NCBI RefSeq assembly: GCF_003046175.1
Contig: NZ_PZZM01000001.1
Location: 4,171,001-4,235,000 of the forward strand
Direction: 5' to 3'
Source: Bosea sp. 124
GTDB taxonomy: Bacteria; Pseudomonadota; Alphaproteobacteria; Rhizobiales; Beijerinckiaceae
DNA length: 64,000 nucleotides
Of this stretch, positions 26,628-35,075 are shown piece by piece. The notes beneath the pieces were generated by a model. The model did not search any database, was not told the DNA's origin, and saw only the letters and a list, made by a program, of their open reading frames with translations. The first letter of the stretch is position 1; every line of letters starts with the position of its first letter. A program made the translations under genes and the position numbers.

Positions 26628-27302
26628 ATGGTTATGTTGCACCGCATGATCATGACCCCAGCTCTTTCGCTGGTCGCCGGCCTGCGGGCCGCAGCACTGG
26701 CTCCCGCCCTGTTCCTGGCCGCCCCGGCCGATCTCTCGGCCCAGACTTCGGGGCCGGTCTATGAGCGCCGCGATGAGTGCATCCAGGCCGGCCTGCTCAC
26801 GACGGAGCAGTGCGAATTCGCTTATCGCAATGCCCGCGCCGAATTCGAACAGAAGGCGCCGCGCTATGCCTCGCGGGCGCTGTGCGAGCGCAACCACAAG
26901 CGCTGCGGCGCCCAGATGATCTCGGCCGGCGGTTGGGAGAGTTTCGGCAAGGGCGGTGCGACCTATGTCCCGCGCTTCACCGGGGTCCGGGTGACGGGCG
27001 AGGGAACTGCGCGGCGGGCCTGGCCGGTGGTCGAGGGCAATGGCCGCGCCGCCTTCGCGGGCCGGCCGGTGACGGAGCTGCAGGACAAGGTCGCCGGCCG
27101 GCAGGGCACGGTCGGCCTCGCCGCCACGCGCGGCGGACATGGCCATGCCGCGCAGCAGGGTGCCCCTTACGTGAAGCGTGGCGACCGCGACGACACGGTG
27201 CGCGTGCCGATGCAGCAGAAGGCGATCGGCTCCGACGTGGCGCCCGGCCTCTATGTCGATCCCGATGGCGTCGAATGGTACAAGCCGGCCCGGCGGAACT
27301 GA
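26628..27302 (+). CDS. DUF1190 family secreted protein (YgiB-like)
   Basis: A 224-residue protein with an N-terminal hydrophobic signal (ALAPALFLAAPADLSAQ) and a mature domain resembling DUF1190/YgiB. The first part is Cys-containing: RRDECIQAGLLTTEQCEFAY, AEFEQKAPRYASRALCERNH and KRCGAQM. The C-terminal half is Gly/Arg-rich and low in complexity, ending DPDGVEWYKPARRN. Function unknown; probably periplasmic or envelope-bound. ATG 26628 has GAGG about 10 bases upstream; ATG 26634 and later Mets are alternatives. Confidence 0.7.
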   Translation: MVMLHRMIMTPALSLVAGLRAAALAPALFLAAPADLSAQTSGPVYERRDECIQAGLLTTEQCEFAYRNARAEFEQKAPRYASRALCERNHKRCGAQMISAGGWESFGKGGATYVPRFTGVRVTGEGTARRAWPVVEGNGRAAFAGRPVTELQDKVAGRQGTVGLAATRGGHGHAAQQGAPYVKRGDRDDTVRVPMQQKAIGSDVAPGLYVDPDGVEWYKPARRN

Positions 27303-27406
27303 GCGTTCGCGCCGGACAGAAGCCGCTGGGCGTTGCTACCTCTGGCGCCGCTATCCTTTGGCCGCGCTTGCGCGCCGGCCCTGCGGCCGCTACCGCTCTC
27401 GTCCAG

Positions 27407-27493
27407 GCGGACGTGGCGAAACTGGTAGACGCAAGAGACTTAAAATCTCTCAGCCGCAAGGCTATGCGGGTTCGATCCCCGCCGTCCGCACCA
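27407..27493 (+). tRNA. tRNA-Leu (anticodon TAA)
   Basis: An 87-base tRNA with the acceptor stem GCGGACG (27407-27413) pairing with CGTCCGC (27483-27489), discriminator A and encoded CCA (27491-27493). The anticodon stem AGAGA/TCTCT encloses CTTAAAA, placing TAA at 27441-27443. A long variable arm (class II) and the T arm GCGGG-TTCGATC-CCCGC follow. All of this fits leucine tRNA reading UUA/UUG. Confidence 0.97.
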
Positions 27494-27518
27494 TCGGATC
27501 GGCTCTCGCCACTTCGCA

Positions 27519-28196
27519 TCAGCGAGCGGCCTGCTTCCTGAACACCACGCTCAGATTATTCGCCGGCATCTCGACGATTTTAGGTTCGCCGAAGCCGGCT
27601 TCCGCCGCCAGCGCCGCGACCTCGTTCAGATCGCGCAGGCCCCATTCCGGGTTGCGCTCGCGCAGGCTGGCATCGAAGGCGGCGTTGCCCGGCTCCAGCG
27701 GGCGGTCTCCTCGCCTGAACGGGCCGTAGAGGATCAGCGACCCGCCCGGCGGCAACAGGTGGCCGGCATGGCGGAGCAGGCCCTGCGCTGCCGCCCAGGG
27801 CGCGATATGGATCATGTTGATGCAGAAGATCGCGGCCGGTGCGTGCTCCGACCGGAGGCTCGCGGGCCAATCCTCTGCGGCGGCGTCGATCCGCAGCGGC
27901 GGCAGGATGTTGCCGGCGCCGTCTTGTGCCGCCCAGGCACTGATGCTGGCGAGGGCATCGGGGTTCGGGTCGCTCGGCTGGAAGGCGAGGGCGGGCAGGG
28001 CGCCGGCGAAGTGGACGGCGTGTTCCCCGGAGCCACTGGCGATCTCCAGCACGATGCCGGTTGCCGGTAGCTCTGCGCGCAGGACGTCGAGGATGGCGTC
28101 GCGGTTGCGGGCGGCGGCGGGCGCGCGCAGGCGCCTGTCGTCCTGCGGATTGGCGTTGGCCGAAGGCTCCCATGGAGCAGGCTTGCGATCGGTCAT
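27519..28196 (-). CDS. DUF938 family methyltransferase-like protein
   Basis: A 225-residue protein of the DUF938 family, predicted SAM-dependent methyltransferase. The SAM-binding loop is VLEIASGSGEHAVHFA near residue 50, followed by FQPSDPNPDAL, and later FCINMIHIAPWAA and LILYGPFRR. No substrate is known. ATG 28196 has GGGAGG about 9 bases upstream, far better than the upstream in-frame start at 28247. It is convergent with tRNA-Leu and divergent from the CBS-domain gene. Confidence 0.87.
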   Translation of the reverse strand: MTDRKPAPWEPSANANPQDDRRLRAPAAARNRDAILDVLRAELPATGIVLEIASGSGEHAVHFAGALPALAFQPSDPNPDALASISAWAAQDGAGNILPPLRIDAAAEDWPASLRSEHAPAAIFCINMIHIAPWAAAQGLLRHAGHLLPPGGSLILYGPFRRGDRPLEPGNAAFDASLRERNPEWGLRDLNEVAALAAEAGFGEPKIVEMPANNLSVVFRKQAAR

Positions 28197-28223
28197 GCGC
28201 GATCCTCCCGAATCTTTTTCGCC

Positions 28224-28241
28224 GCCCCATCGCCATGGGGC
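28224..28241. other. perfect 7-bp hairpin between divergent genes
   Basis: GCCCCAT (28224-28230) and ATGGGGC (28235-28241) flank CGCC. It lies between the DUF938 and CBS-domain genes, 28 bases upstream of the DUF938 start. No T run follows on either strand in the correct place, so it is not a standard terminator; it could be an operator or leader structure. Confidence 0.35.
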
Positions 28242-28310
28242 AATCATCGGCTATAAGGAAATCCGAAGCGGGCCGCCGACAAGCGCGGTTTCGCATGGCA
28301 CGGACTGGTT

Positions 28311-29588
28311 TTGTTAACCGAGATACTGATCGTCGTGGCCCTGACCGTGATCAACGGTCTCCTTGCCATGTCTGAACTTGCCGTCGTCTCGTCCCGCCCG
28401 GCCCGACTCAAGGTTCTCAGCGACCAAGGCAACAAGGGCGCGACCACCGCGATCCGCCTTGCCGACAATCCGGGCCGCTTCCTGTCCACCGTCCAGATCG
28501 GCATCACGCTGGTCGGCGTGCTGTCGGGCGCCTTCTCCGGCGCGACGCTCGGAGCGCGGTTGTCGGAATGGCTGATGGCGCAGGGCTTCACGCCCGCGGT
28601 TTCGGACGGCCTGGGCGTCGGCCTCGTTGTCGTCGCGATCACCTATCTGTCGCTGATCGTCGGCGAACTCGTGCCCAAGCAGATCGCGCTGCGCGATCCC
28701 GAGCGGGTGGCGGCCCGCGTCGCGCCGGCGATGTCGTTGCTCTCCAGGATCGGCGCGCCGCTGGTCTTCCTGCTCGATATCTCCGGCAAGGCGGTGCTGG
28801 CCCTGCTCGGCCAGAAGGGCGAGTCCGAAGAGAAGGTCACGGAAGAAGAGGTCCGCACCATCATCGCCGAGGCGGAGACCGCCGGCGTGCTGGAGCGCGA
28901 CGAGCGCGAGATGATCTCGGGCGTGATGCGCCTGGCCGACCGTTCGGCGCGGGCGCTGATGACGCCGCGCCGCGAGGTCGAGGTCATCGACCTCGCCGAC
29001 AGCGCCGACGAAATCCGGGCGCAACTGCGCGCCACGCGCCGCTCGCGCCTGCCGGTGCAGGATGGCGAAGCCGATTCGATCATCGGTGTCGTCGTCGTCA
29101 AGGAACTGATCGATTTCCTCTCCGACGGGGGCACGCATGATCTGCGCGGGCTGGTCAGCGACGCGCCCGTGGTGATGGATACGGCTGGTGCGCTGCAGGT
29201 GCTGCGCGAGATCAGGGCGTCGCGCGTCCACATGGCGCTGGTCTTCGACGAGTACGGGCATTTCGAAGGCATCATCACGCCGGGCGACGTGCTTGAGGCG
29301 ATCATCGGCGCCTTCCAGGAGGAAGAGGAGAGCGAACCGCCGATCGTGGCGCGGGCGGACGGCTCCTGGCTCGTCGCCGGTTGGATGCAGGTTGACGAAT
29401 TCTCTCACGAACTCGGTATCCACATCCCGCGTGATGCCGATTTCCAGACGGTTGCCGGCTTCATCCTGGCCGAACTCAACCACCTGCCCAATGTTGGCGA
29501 GGTCTTCGAGAAGGGGCATTGGCGCTTCGAGGTCGTGGATCTCGACGGCCGCCGGATCGACAAGATCCTGGTCAGCCGGATCGATTGA
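28311..29588 (+). CDS. hemolysin family protein (DUF21-CBS-CorC)
   Basis: A 425-residue inner-membrane protein of the CNNM/CorB-CorC type. An N-terminal DUF21 membrane domain (about 1-190, three hydrophobic segments; LAMSELAVVSSRPARLK is typical) is followed by two CBS motifs (about 200-330; MTPRREVEVIDL, VFDEYGHFEGIITPGDVLEAI in part) and a C-terminal transporter-associated CorC_HlyC domain ending RRIDKILVSRI. Members are linked to Mg2+/Co2+ transport; hemolytic activity is not implied. The start TTG 28311 gives the expected N-terminus but has no clear ribosome site. Confidence 0.9.
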   Translation: MLTEILIVVALTVINGLLAMSELAVVSSRPARLKVLSDQGNKGATTAIRLADNPGRFLSTVQIGITLVGVLSGAFSGATLGARLSEWLMAQGFTPAVSDGLGVGLVVVAITYLSLIVGELVPKQIALRDPERVAARVAPAMSLLSRIGAPLVFLLDISGKAVLALLGQKGESEEKVTEEEVRTIIAEAETAGVLERDEREMISGVMRLADRSARALMTPRREVEVIDLADSADEIRAQLRATRRSRLPVQDGEADSIIGVVVVKELIDFLSDGGTHDLRGLVSDAPVVMDTAGALQVLREIRASRVHMALVFDEYGHFEGIITPGDVLEAIIGAFQEEEESEPPIVARADGSWLVAGWMQVDEFSHELGIHIPRDADFQTVAGFILAELNHLPNVGEVFEKGHWRFEVVDLDGRRIDKILVSRID

Positions 29589-29687
29589 ACGCGGTACGGG
29601 CCGCGTTGACGGAAGCCGGCAAGGCATGATCTAAAGTCGGGCAAGGGGTTCACCGCGACGACCCCGTGAGGCTCCGGCCCAAGGCTC

Positions 29688-29719
29688 GCGTCCATATTCC
29701 TCATCTTCAGGATGGACGC
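29688..29719 (+). promoter_or_regulatory. hairpin covering the ribosome binding site of the chromate operon
   Basis: GCGTCCAT (29688-29695) pairs with ATGGACGC (29712-29719), and after a 3-base bulge CCT (29699-29701) pairs with AGG (29709-29711) around CATCTTC. The AGGA ribosome site (29709-29712) is inside the stem and the ATG begins 3 bases after it, at 29722. Folding would block translation initiation. Confidence 0.5.
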
Positions 29720-29721
29720 CC

Positions 29722-30540
29722 ATGTCTTCCAACATCGCGATCAGCGCTGCCCAATTGTCGAGGCTCATCGGCCTGCCCGACGCTCCGGTCATCATCGATG
29801 TCCGGATTCCGGAGGATGTCGCGGCCGATCCGCGCCTGCTGCCCGCTTCGGAGCAGCGTTCGCATACCGATGTTCCGGCATGGGCCGGGGCTTATGCGGG
29901 CCGGCGCGTCGTCGTATCATGCCAGCGCGGCCTGAAACTCAGCGAAGGCGCGGCCGCCTGGCTGCGCCATCAGGGCATCGCCGCGGAGAATCTGGCAGGT
30001 GGCTTCGAGGCCTGGCGCGATGCAGGTGGCCTGCTGGTGCGCAGTGAAAAGCTGCCGCCGCGCGATTCCCGTGGCCGCACCGTCTGGGTCACGCGGACGC
30101 GACCGAAGGTCGACCGGATCGCCTGTCCCTGGCTGATCCGACGCTTCGTCGATCGCGACGCCGTGTTCCTGTTCGTTTCGCCGTCGGAGGTGGCGGCGGT
30201 GGCGGAGCGTTTCGGGGCGACGCCGTTCGACATCGACGGGGTATTCTGGAGCCATCGTGAGGAACGCTGCACGTTCGACGTGATGATCGAAGAGTTCGGT
30301 CTTGCAAGCCCGGCGCTCGACCGGCTGGCTGCGATCGTGCGCGCCGCCGATACCGCCGCGCTGGAGCGCGCGCCTCAGGCGGCGGGGTTGCTGGCGGCTT
30401 CGCTGGGGCTGTCGCGCATGTTCAGAGATGATCTCGAGCAGTTGAACGCCGGCATGCTGCTTTATGACGCGTTCTATCGCTGGTGCCGGGATGCGAGCGA
30501 GGAAAGCCATAACTGGCCCGCCGGGCCGGCGATCTCGTAG
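29722..30540 (+). CDS. chrB: rhodanese-ChrB fusion, chromate resistance protein
   Basis: A 272-residue protein with two parts. Residues about 1-110 are rhodanese-like, with VIIDVR and the active-site loop SCQRGLKLS containing Cys67. Residues about 120-272 match the ChrB C-terminal domain: VWVTRTRPKVDRIACPWLIR (Cys135), FVDRDAVFLFV and FDVMIEEFGL. ChrB proteins accompany the ChrA chromate pump and may act in sensing or reduction. The fused rhodanese suggests a sulfur-handling function, which is inference. ChrA follows after 10 bases, so the two are an operon. Confidence 0.8.
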   Translation: MSSNIAISAAQLSRLIGLPDAPVIIDVRIPEDVAADPRLLPASEQRSHTDVPAWAGAYAGRRVVVSCQRGLKLSEGAAAWLRHQGIAAENLAGGFEAWRDAGGLLVRSEKLPPRDSRGRTVWVTRTRPKVDRIACPWLIRRFVDRDAVFLFVSPSEVAAVAERFGATPFDIDGVFWSHREERCTFDVMIEEFGLASPALDRLAAIVRAADTAALERAPQAAGLLAASLGLSRMFRDDLEQLNAGMLLYDAFYRWCRDASEESHNWPAGPAIS

Positions 30541-30550
30541 GGCTGCGGGA

Positions 30551-31945
30551 ATGAAGATCGTGACGACTGATAGAGGCATCGAGGCCCCTGCGGCATTGCC
30601 GACTTTGTCCGAGGCGACGCGCGTCTGGGCGCGGATCGGGCTGCTTTCCTTTGGGGGGCCGGCCGGGCAGATCGCGCTGATGCACAAGGAGCTGGTCGAG
30701 GAGCGGCGCTGGATCGGCGAGGAGCGTTTCCTGCATGCGCTCAACTACTGCATGCTGCTGCCGGGGCCCGAGGCACAGCAGCTCGCCGTCTATATCGGCT
30801 GGCTGATGCACCGGACCATCGGCGGGCTGGTCGCGGGGCTGCTCTTCATCCTGCCCGGCGCGGCCGTTATGCTAGGCTTGAGCATCCTCTATGTGCTCTA
30901 CCGGCATGTGCCGCTCGTCGACGGGTTGTTCTTCGGGGTCAAGGCCGCGGTCCTGGCTGTGGTCATCGAGGCAGGCCTGCGGATCAGCCGACGCGCGCTC
31001 AAGAACAGGGCGATGGTGGCGATCGCGGTCGCTGCCTTCGTGGCGATCTTCCTGTTCAAGGCGCCGTTTCCGGCGATCATCCTGGCGGCCGGCATCGTCG
31101 GCTGGATCGGCCATTGGTTTGCGCCCAGATTGTTCGGGGCGCAGGCCGGCCATGGCAAGTCGGGCCCCGATGTGACGGGGCTCGTCGATGCGCTGTTCGC
31201 ACGCGGCGAGCTCGACCATGTCCGGCCCTCGGCCGGCAAGGCGCTGCGGACGCTGGCGCTCTGGTTGCCGCTCTGGCTCGGGCCGGTGCTGCTGCTGCGG
31301 CTCTGGACCGGCAGTGGCAGTGTCTGGACGCAGCTCGGCAGCTTCTTCAGCACGATGGCGGTCGTCACCTTCGGCGGCGCCTATGCCGTGCTGGCCTATG
31401 TCGCCCAGGCGGCCGTTGAGACCCATGGCTGGCTGCTCGCCGGCGAGATGATCGACGGACTCGGCCTGGCGGAGACGACGCCGGGGCCCCTCATCCTGGT
31501 GCTGCAGTTCGTCGGCTTCCTCGCCGGGTTTCGCGCACCTGGCGATCTGCCGCCACTGCTGGCCGGCAGCCTCGGCGCCTTCCTGACGCTCTGGGTCACC
31601 TTTGCACCCTGCTTCTTCTGGATCTTCCTGGGCGGTCCCTATGTCGAGGCGCTGCGCGGCAACAAGGCGCTTTCGGCGGCGCTGGGCGCGATTACGGCGG
31701 CGGTCGTCGGCGTGATCATGAACCTCGCGCTCTGGTTCGGCCTGCATGTGCTGTTCAGGCAGGTGCGGCCGGTCGCAGTCCTCGGATTGTCGCCCGACTG
31801 GCCGGTGCTGGCGTCGCTCGACTGGCGGGCAGCGCTGCTCTCGGCCGCAGCCATGGTCGCGATGCTGCGCTTCAAGGCCGGGATGATCCCGGTTCTCGCG
31901 GCCTGTGCCGCAGCCGGGGTGGTGCTGACGCGGCTGGCGCCCTGA
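30551..31945 (+). CDS. chrA: chromate efflux transporter ChrA
   Basis: A 464-residue inner-membrane protein of the long-chain CHR family that exports chromate. Two CHR domains are visible: the first with FLSFGGPAGQIALMHKELV-like sequence (seen here as LLSFGGPAGQIALMHKEL) and LLPGPEAQQLAVYIGW; the second with VVTFGGAYAVLAYVAQ and LGLAETTPGPLILVLQFVGF. About ten hydrophobic segments. ATG 30551 keeps the conserved N-terminus and lies just after the rhodanese-ChrB gene. A weak GCGGGA is upstream. Confidence 0.92.
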   Translation: MKIVTTDRGIEAPAALPTLSEATRVWARIGLLSFGGPAGQIALMHKELVEERRWIGEERFLHALNYCMLLPGPEAQQLAVYIGWLMHRTIGGLVAGLLFILPGAAVMLGLSILYVLYRHVPLVDGLFFGVKAAVLAVVIEAGLRISRRALKNRAMVAIAVAAFVAIFLFKAPFPAIILAAGIVGWIGHWFAPRLFGAQAGHGKSGPDVTGLVDALFARGELDHVRPSAGKALRTLALWLPLWLGPVLLLRLWTGSGSVWTQLGSFFSTMAVVTFGGAYAVLAYVAQAAVETHGWLLAGEMIDGLGLAETTPGPLILVLQFVGFLAGFRAPGDLPPLLAGSLGAFLTLWVTFAPCFFWIFLGGPYVEALRGNKALSAALGAITAAVVGVIMNLALWFGLHVLFRQVRPVAVLGLSPDWPVLASLDWRAALLSAAAMVAMLRFKAGMIPVLAACAAAGVVLTRLAP

Positions 31946-31954
31946 GCTCCGCGC

Positions 31955-32272
31955 TCACCGACGGGGCGGTTCGCCCTGCTCGATGATGCGGTATTCGGCG
32001 TCGACGATCTCTACATGCCCCGGCTGCCCGCGCTGCTGCGGGAACGACCCGGGCTGGCCGAAGCCCGCCGCCTTCATCCGGCTGCGCAGGCGCCAGACCG
32101 CGATCGAGCCGGCCACGGCGACGATCGGAATCAGGATCAGGGCCAGGCTGGCGGCGACCAGAAACAGCACCACGCCGATCACGAGGCTGCCCGCCATCGC
32201 AAGCCAGGCGGCCCAGCGCGGCATGCGGGCAGTGCGGCCGCCAAGCTGCTCGTAGAGATTGACGCGGATCAT
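31955..32272 (-). CDS. small membrane protein, conserved hypothetical
   Basis: A 105-residue protein with two adjacent hydrophobic segments (WAAWLAMAGSLVIGVVLFLV, then ASLALILIPIVAVAGSIAVW) and short charged ends. The C-terminal half is polar (GFGQPGSFPQQRGQPGHVE) and ends in a strand-like VDAEYRIIEQGEPPRR. I recognise no family. It is convergent with chrA, 10 bases apart. Confidence 0.7.
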   Translation of the reverse strand: MIRVNLYEQLGGRTARMPRWAAWLAMAGSLVIGVVLFLVAASLALILIPIVAVAGSIAVWRLRSRMKAAGFGQPGSFPQQRGQPGHVEIVDAEYRIIEQGEPPRR

Positions 32273-32375
32273 GTCGCCTTCGTCCGGTTGAGAGAGAGCT
32301 GAAACTAGGTACGAAATGCGGCGAAGACGAGATCACCAAACGTCAGGCCGCGTTGCTTTGTCAGGCCGCGCCGTT

Positions 32376-33572
32376 TTACGCATCGTGCCAATCATAGAGC
32401 CATTCGTAGCGGTCGCGCAGTCCGTCCGCTCCCAGGCGCCGGAGGACGATGTCCCGGCCGAGGCTCCAGGGCCGGCCGAGATGATAGGTCCGGCCATTGC
32501 CGCGGCTGACCTCCTGGACGCGGGCCACGCGGGCCGACCGGGCCGCCGCATAGGCCGCCATAGCGCCCGGCACGCCGCGCGCGCCCTCCGTCTGCAGCGC
32601 CTCCGCCAGCAGCCGGGCGAGTACGGCGGCGTCCTCGATCGCAAGCGATGCGCCCTGCGCGAGGAAGGGCAAGACGGGATGGGCGGCGTCGCCCAGCAGC
32701 GCGATCCGCCCCTTCGCCATTGCAGCCGGCTTGCGGTCGAACAGCGACCAGACCTGCCAGCCCGCGGCCGAGGCAACCAGTTCGCGCAGGCCCTGCGAGC
32801 CCCCGGCGACGTGGTCGGTCAAGACGCGTGCGTCGCCGTCGCGCGACCAGCCCTCACGGGCCTCCTTCGTCTGCCTGACCACGACGAGATTGGTCTCCCG
32901 GCCGGCCGCGACGGGATAGTGCACGGCGTGACGGCCGGAGCCGAGATGGAGGCTTACGCGGGGCCGGTCGGTCTTTGCGGTCGCCCTGTCGCCGGGCGCG
33001 AGCGCGCGCCAGGCCTCGTAGCCGGTGAAGATCGGCGCCGAGGTGTCGCCCGTCAGGTCGCGAATCCTTGACCACAGGCCGTCGGCGCCGATCAGGCCGA
33101 GGCCGTGGAAGCTCTCCCAATGGCCGTTCTGCCCAGTGAGGGTGGTCGAGACGCCGTCCTCGTCCTGGGTGACCTCCTGAATGCCGCGCCCGACCACGAG
33201 GCGGATATTGGGCATCGCCCGCGCGGCATCGAGCAGCACCGTGTGAAGGTCGTTGCGCTTCAGCAGCCGGAAGGGCGTCGGCAGCCGTTCCGGATGCGCG
33301 GGCATCTCCAGCAGGTCCCGGCCATCGCTCCAGCGCCGGATCAGCAGACCGTGCGAACTGACGCTGACGCGCTTCAGCGGCAAGGCGAGGTCGAGCGCAT
33401 CGAGCACGCGCCCGGAATTGGGGGTGATCTGAAGCCCCGCGCCGAGCTCGCCGAAGCCGGTCCGCTTCTCAATCACGGTGACGGCGATGCCGCGGCGGGC
33501 CAGGGACAGTGCCATGGCCAGACCGCCGATGCCGGCGCCGGCAATCACGAAATGAGGAGCAGACAAAGCCAA
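32376..33572 (-). CDS. FAD-dependent aromatic-ring monooxygenase family protein
   Basis: A 398-residue flavoprotein of the salicylate/3-hydroxybenzoate hydroxylase type. It has the FAD dinucleotide motif GAGIGGLAMALSLARRG (residues about 12-28), the second motif GLGLIGADGLWSRIRDL, and the GD motif ALLGDAAHPVLPFLAQGAS. The first part GELGAGLQITPNSGRVLDALD is typical of NAD(P)H-dependent hydroxylases. The natural substrate is not identifiable. No aromatic catabolism genes adjoin it. It is followed by a polyphasic region with a repeated GTCAGGCCGCG near 32341-32371. Confidence 0.85.
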   Translation of the reverse strand: MALSAPHFVIAGAGIGGLAMALSLARRGIAVTVIEKRTGFGELGAGLQITPNSGRVLDALDLALPLKRVSVSSHGLLIRRWSDGRDLLEMPAHPERLPTPFRLLKRNDLHTVLLDAARAMPNIRLVVGRGIQEVTQDEDGVSTTLTGQNGHWESFHGLGLIGADGLWSRIRDLTGDTSAPIFTGYEAWRALAPGDRATAKTDRPRVSLHLGSGRHAVHYPVAAGRETNLVVVRQTKEAREGWSRDGDARVLTDHVAGGSQGLRELVASAAGWQVWSLFDRKPAAMAKGRIALLGDAAHPVLPFLAQGASLAIEDAAVLARLLAEALQTEGARGVPGAMAAYAAARSARVARVQEVSRGNGRTYHLGRPWSLGRDIVLRRLGADGLRDRYEWLYDWHDA

Positions 33573-33652
33573 ACGCCTTCAACAGTCGGTTCGGGAGAGG
33601 CGCGGGGGCCCCTCAGAACCCGCGCCGCTATGGCCGTTTCAGGCCGCCTTGT

Positions 33653-33904
33653 TCAGGCCGCTCTGGCCGTCTCGTGATGGGCACATTCCGGCGGCGAGCA
33701 GGCATCGGCCTTCAGCGAGGCATCGTATTTGAACAGCGTCGAGCAATAGGGGCAGACGATCTCGTGGTCTGCGCCCATGTCGAGATAGACATGCGGGTGG
33801 TCGAAGGGCGGCTTGGCACCGATGCACATGAATTCATGCGCGCCAACATGGATGACGGCGACGCCGGCGTCGTTCTGGAAATGCGGAATGCCGTGATCGG
33901 CCAT
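33653..33904 (-). CDS. CHCC zinc-finger protein (NDUFS6-like)
   Basis: An 83-residue protein of the zf-CHCC family, related to the NDUFS6 accessory subunit of complex I. The N-terminal HFQNDAGVAVIHVGAHEFMCIG contains an early Cys, and the metal-binding block is HPHVYLDMGADHEIVCPYCS with TLFKYDAS following. The C-terminus is short and adds more Cys and His. ATG 33904 was chosen because homologues start with this part; the longer upstream frame is Arg-rich and atypical. A small Zn-binding role is inferred, partner unknown. Confidence 0.85.
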   Translation of the reverse strand: MADHGIPHFQNDAGVAVIHVGAHEFMCIGAKPPFDHPHVYLDMGADHEIVCPYCSTLFKYDASLKADACSPPECAHHETARAA

Positions 33905-33992
33905 GATCGTCGCTCTTGCTTCGAGAGGTCTTGCCTCGTGATGTCGGCGCAAACTATCGCGCCGCGCCGGCTCGCGCCAGTGCGCGATTGTC

Positions 33993-34976
33993 TCAGCGCC
34001 GTTCCGCCGGGCGCAGGCAGGCCTGTGCGAGCGCCGCGATGCGGGCCTGCTCGGCTTCGGTGACCGCGTTGGCGCGGACATTGGGCCAGAGGCCCTCCCG
34101 CCTCAGCGAATCGACCGTGCAGGCGCAAAGGCGCTCGCAGGCATCGGCGCCAAGGCTGCCCTGCGCGCAGCTGCGCTGGCAGGAAAGCATGAAGGGCCGC
34201 TCCTCGGACGCCTGCCGCGCCGGCATGATCTGGAGCGCGAGCATCAGCAGGCCGATGAAGACGGGTTGGTGGACGAGATAGACGAGAAGGCTGTGGCGGC
34301 CGCCCCAGGCCACGAGCCGTGCCGGCCGGGAGGTGGCGCGCCAGCTGGCTGCGGTCGAGCCCTCGATCCGTGGCAGCGCCAGCCGCGCCAGCACGATTCC
34401 GCTCAGCACGCAGCCGAACCAGGGGAACACCGGCACGAAATCGGCCGTGACGATCGGCGCACGCGAGAAGCCGAGCCAGGCGAGGAGCGGCTCGTCGAGC
34501 AGTGGGTGGACGATGAGGAAGGGCAGGGCGAAAGCGATGACGGCGGCGCCTGCGACGGCGATCACCGGCAGGCGCAGGAAGGGCAGCGCCAGTAGGCTCG
34601 CCAGCGCGACATGGTGCAGGATGCCGAAGAAGATGAAACTCGGCCGCATCGCGACGAAGGTGCCAAGCGTCACCAGCGCGGCTGCCCCCGCGACCATGGC
34701 GAGGCGCACGAGCCAGGCGCGCCGGTTCAGGCCGTGGCGCGTCGCCAGCACGAGGCTGATTCCGACGAGCGTCAGAAACGAGCCCGCGATCAACCGCGCG
34801 AACCAGCGCCAGCCCGGCTCGGCCGGTACGTCGACATCGATCAGCCCGAAATAGGACAGGTCATAAGCGAAGTGGAAGACGAACATCGCAAGCAGCGCGA
34901 TGCCGCGCGCCAGATCGACGAGTTCGAGGCGCGAGCGGGACGGGATATGTGTCGTGGCGAGTGTGGCGTCGCTCAT
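33993..34976 (-). CDS. DUF1624 / heparan-alpha-glucosaminide acetyltransferase-like membrane protein
   Basis: A 327-residue polytopic membrane protein with about eight hydrophobic segments. The start LELVDLARGIALLAMFVFHF is the DUF1624 signature, and GRHSLLVYLVHQPVFIGLL ends the membrane part. These proteins resemble acyltransferases that modify sugars across the membrane. Unusually, after the last segment there is a hydrophilic tail of about 75 residues with several Cys (SCQRSC, then CERLCACT, later QACL). ATG 34976 (MSDATLATTH) was chosen; ATG 34988 is an alternative. Confidence 0.85.
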   Translation of the reverse strand: MSDATLATTHIPSRSRLELVDLARGIALLAMFVFHFAYDLSYFGLIDVDVPAEPGWRWFARLIAGSFLTLVGISLVLATRHGLNRRAWLVRLAMVAGAAALVTLGTFVAMRPSFIFFGILHHVALASLLALPFLRLPVIAVAGAAVIAFALPFLIVHPLLDEPLLAWLGFSRAPIVTADFVPVFPWFGCVLSGIVLARLALPRIEGSTAASWRATSRPARLVAWGGRHSLLVYLVHQPVFIGLLMLALQIMPARQASEERPFMLSCQRSCAQGSLGADACERLCACTVDSLRREGLWPNVRANAVTEAEQARIAALAQACLRPAERR

Positions 34977-35075
34977 GGCCGCCTTCATAGGCAGCTTGCG
35001 CCGGTGCCGCTACCCAAAGCGCGCCCGTCGTGGCAGGTGAGGGGCACCGCCCTCTGCCGATCGCAACGGTCCACC

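Noticed and set aside
28224..28241. Hairpin near 28230 considered as an intrinsic terminator
   Set aside because: The T run lies on the wrong side of the stem for either strand.
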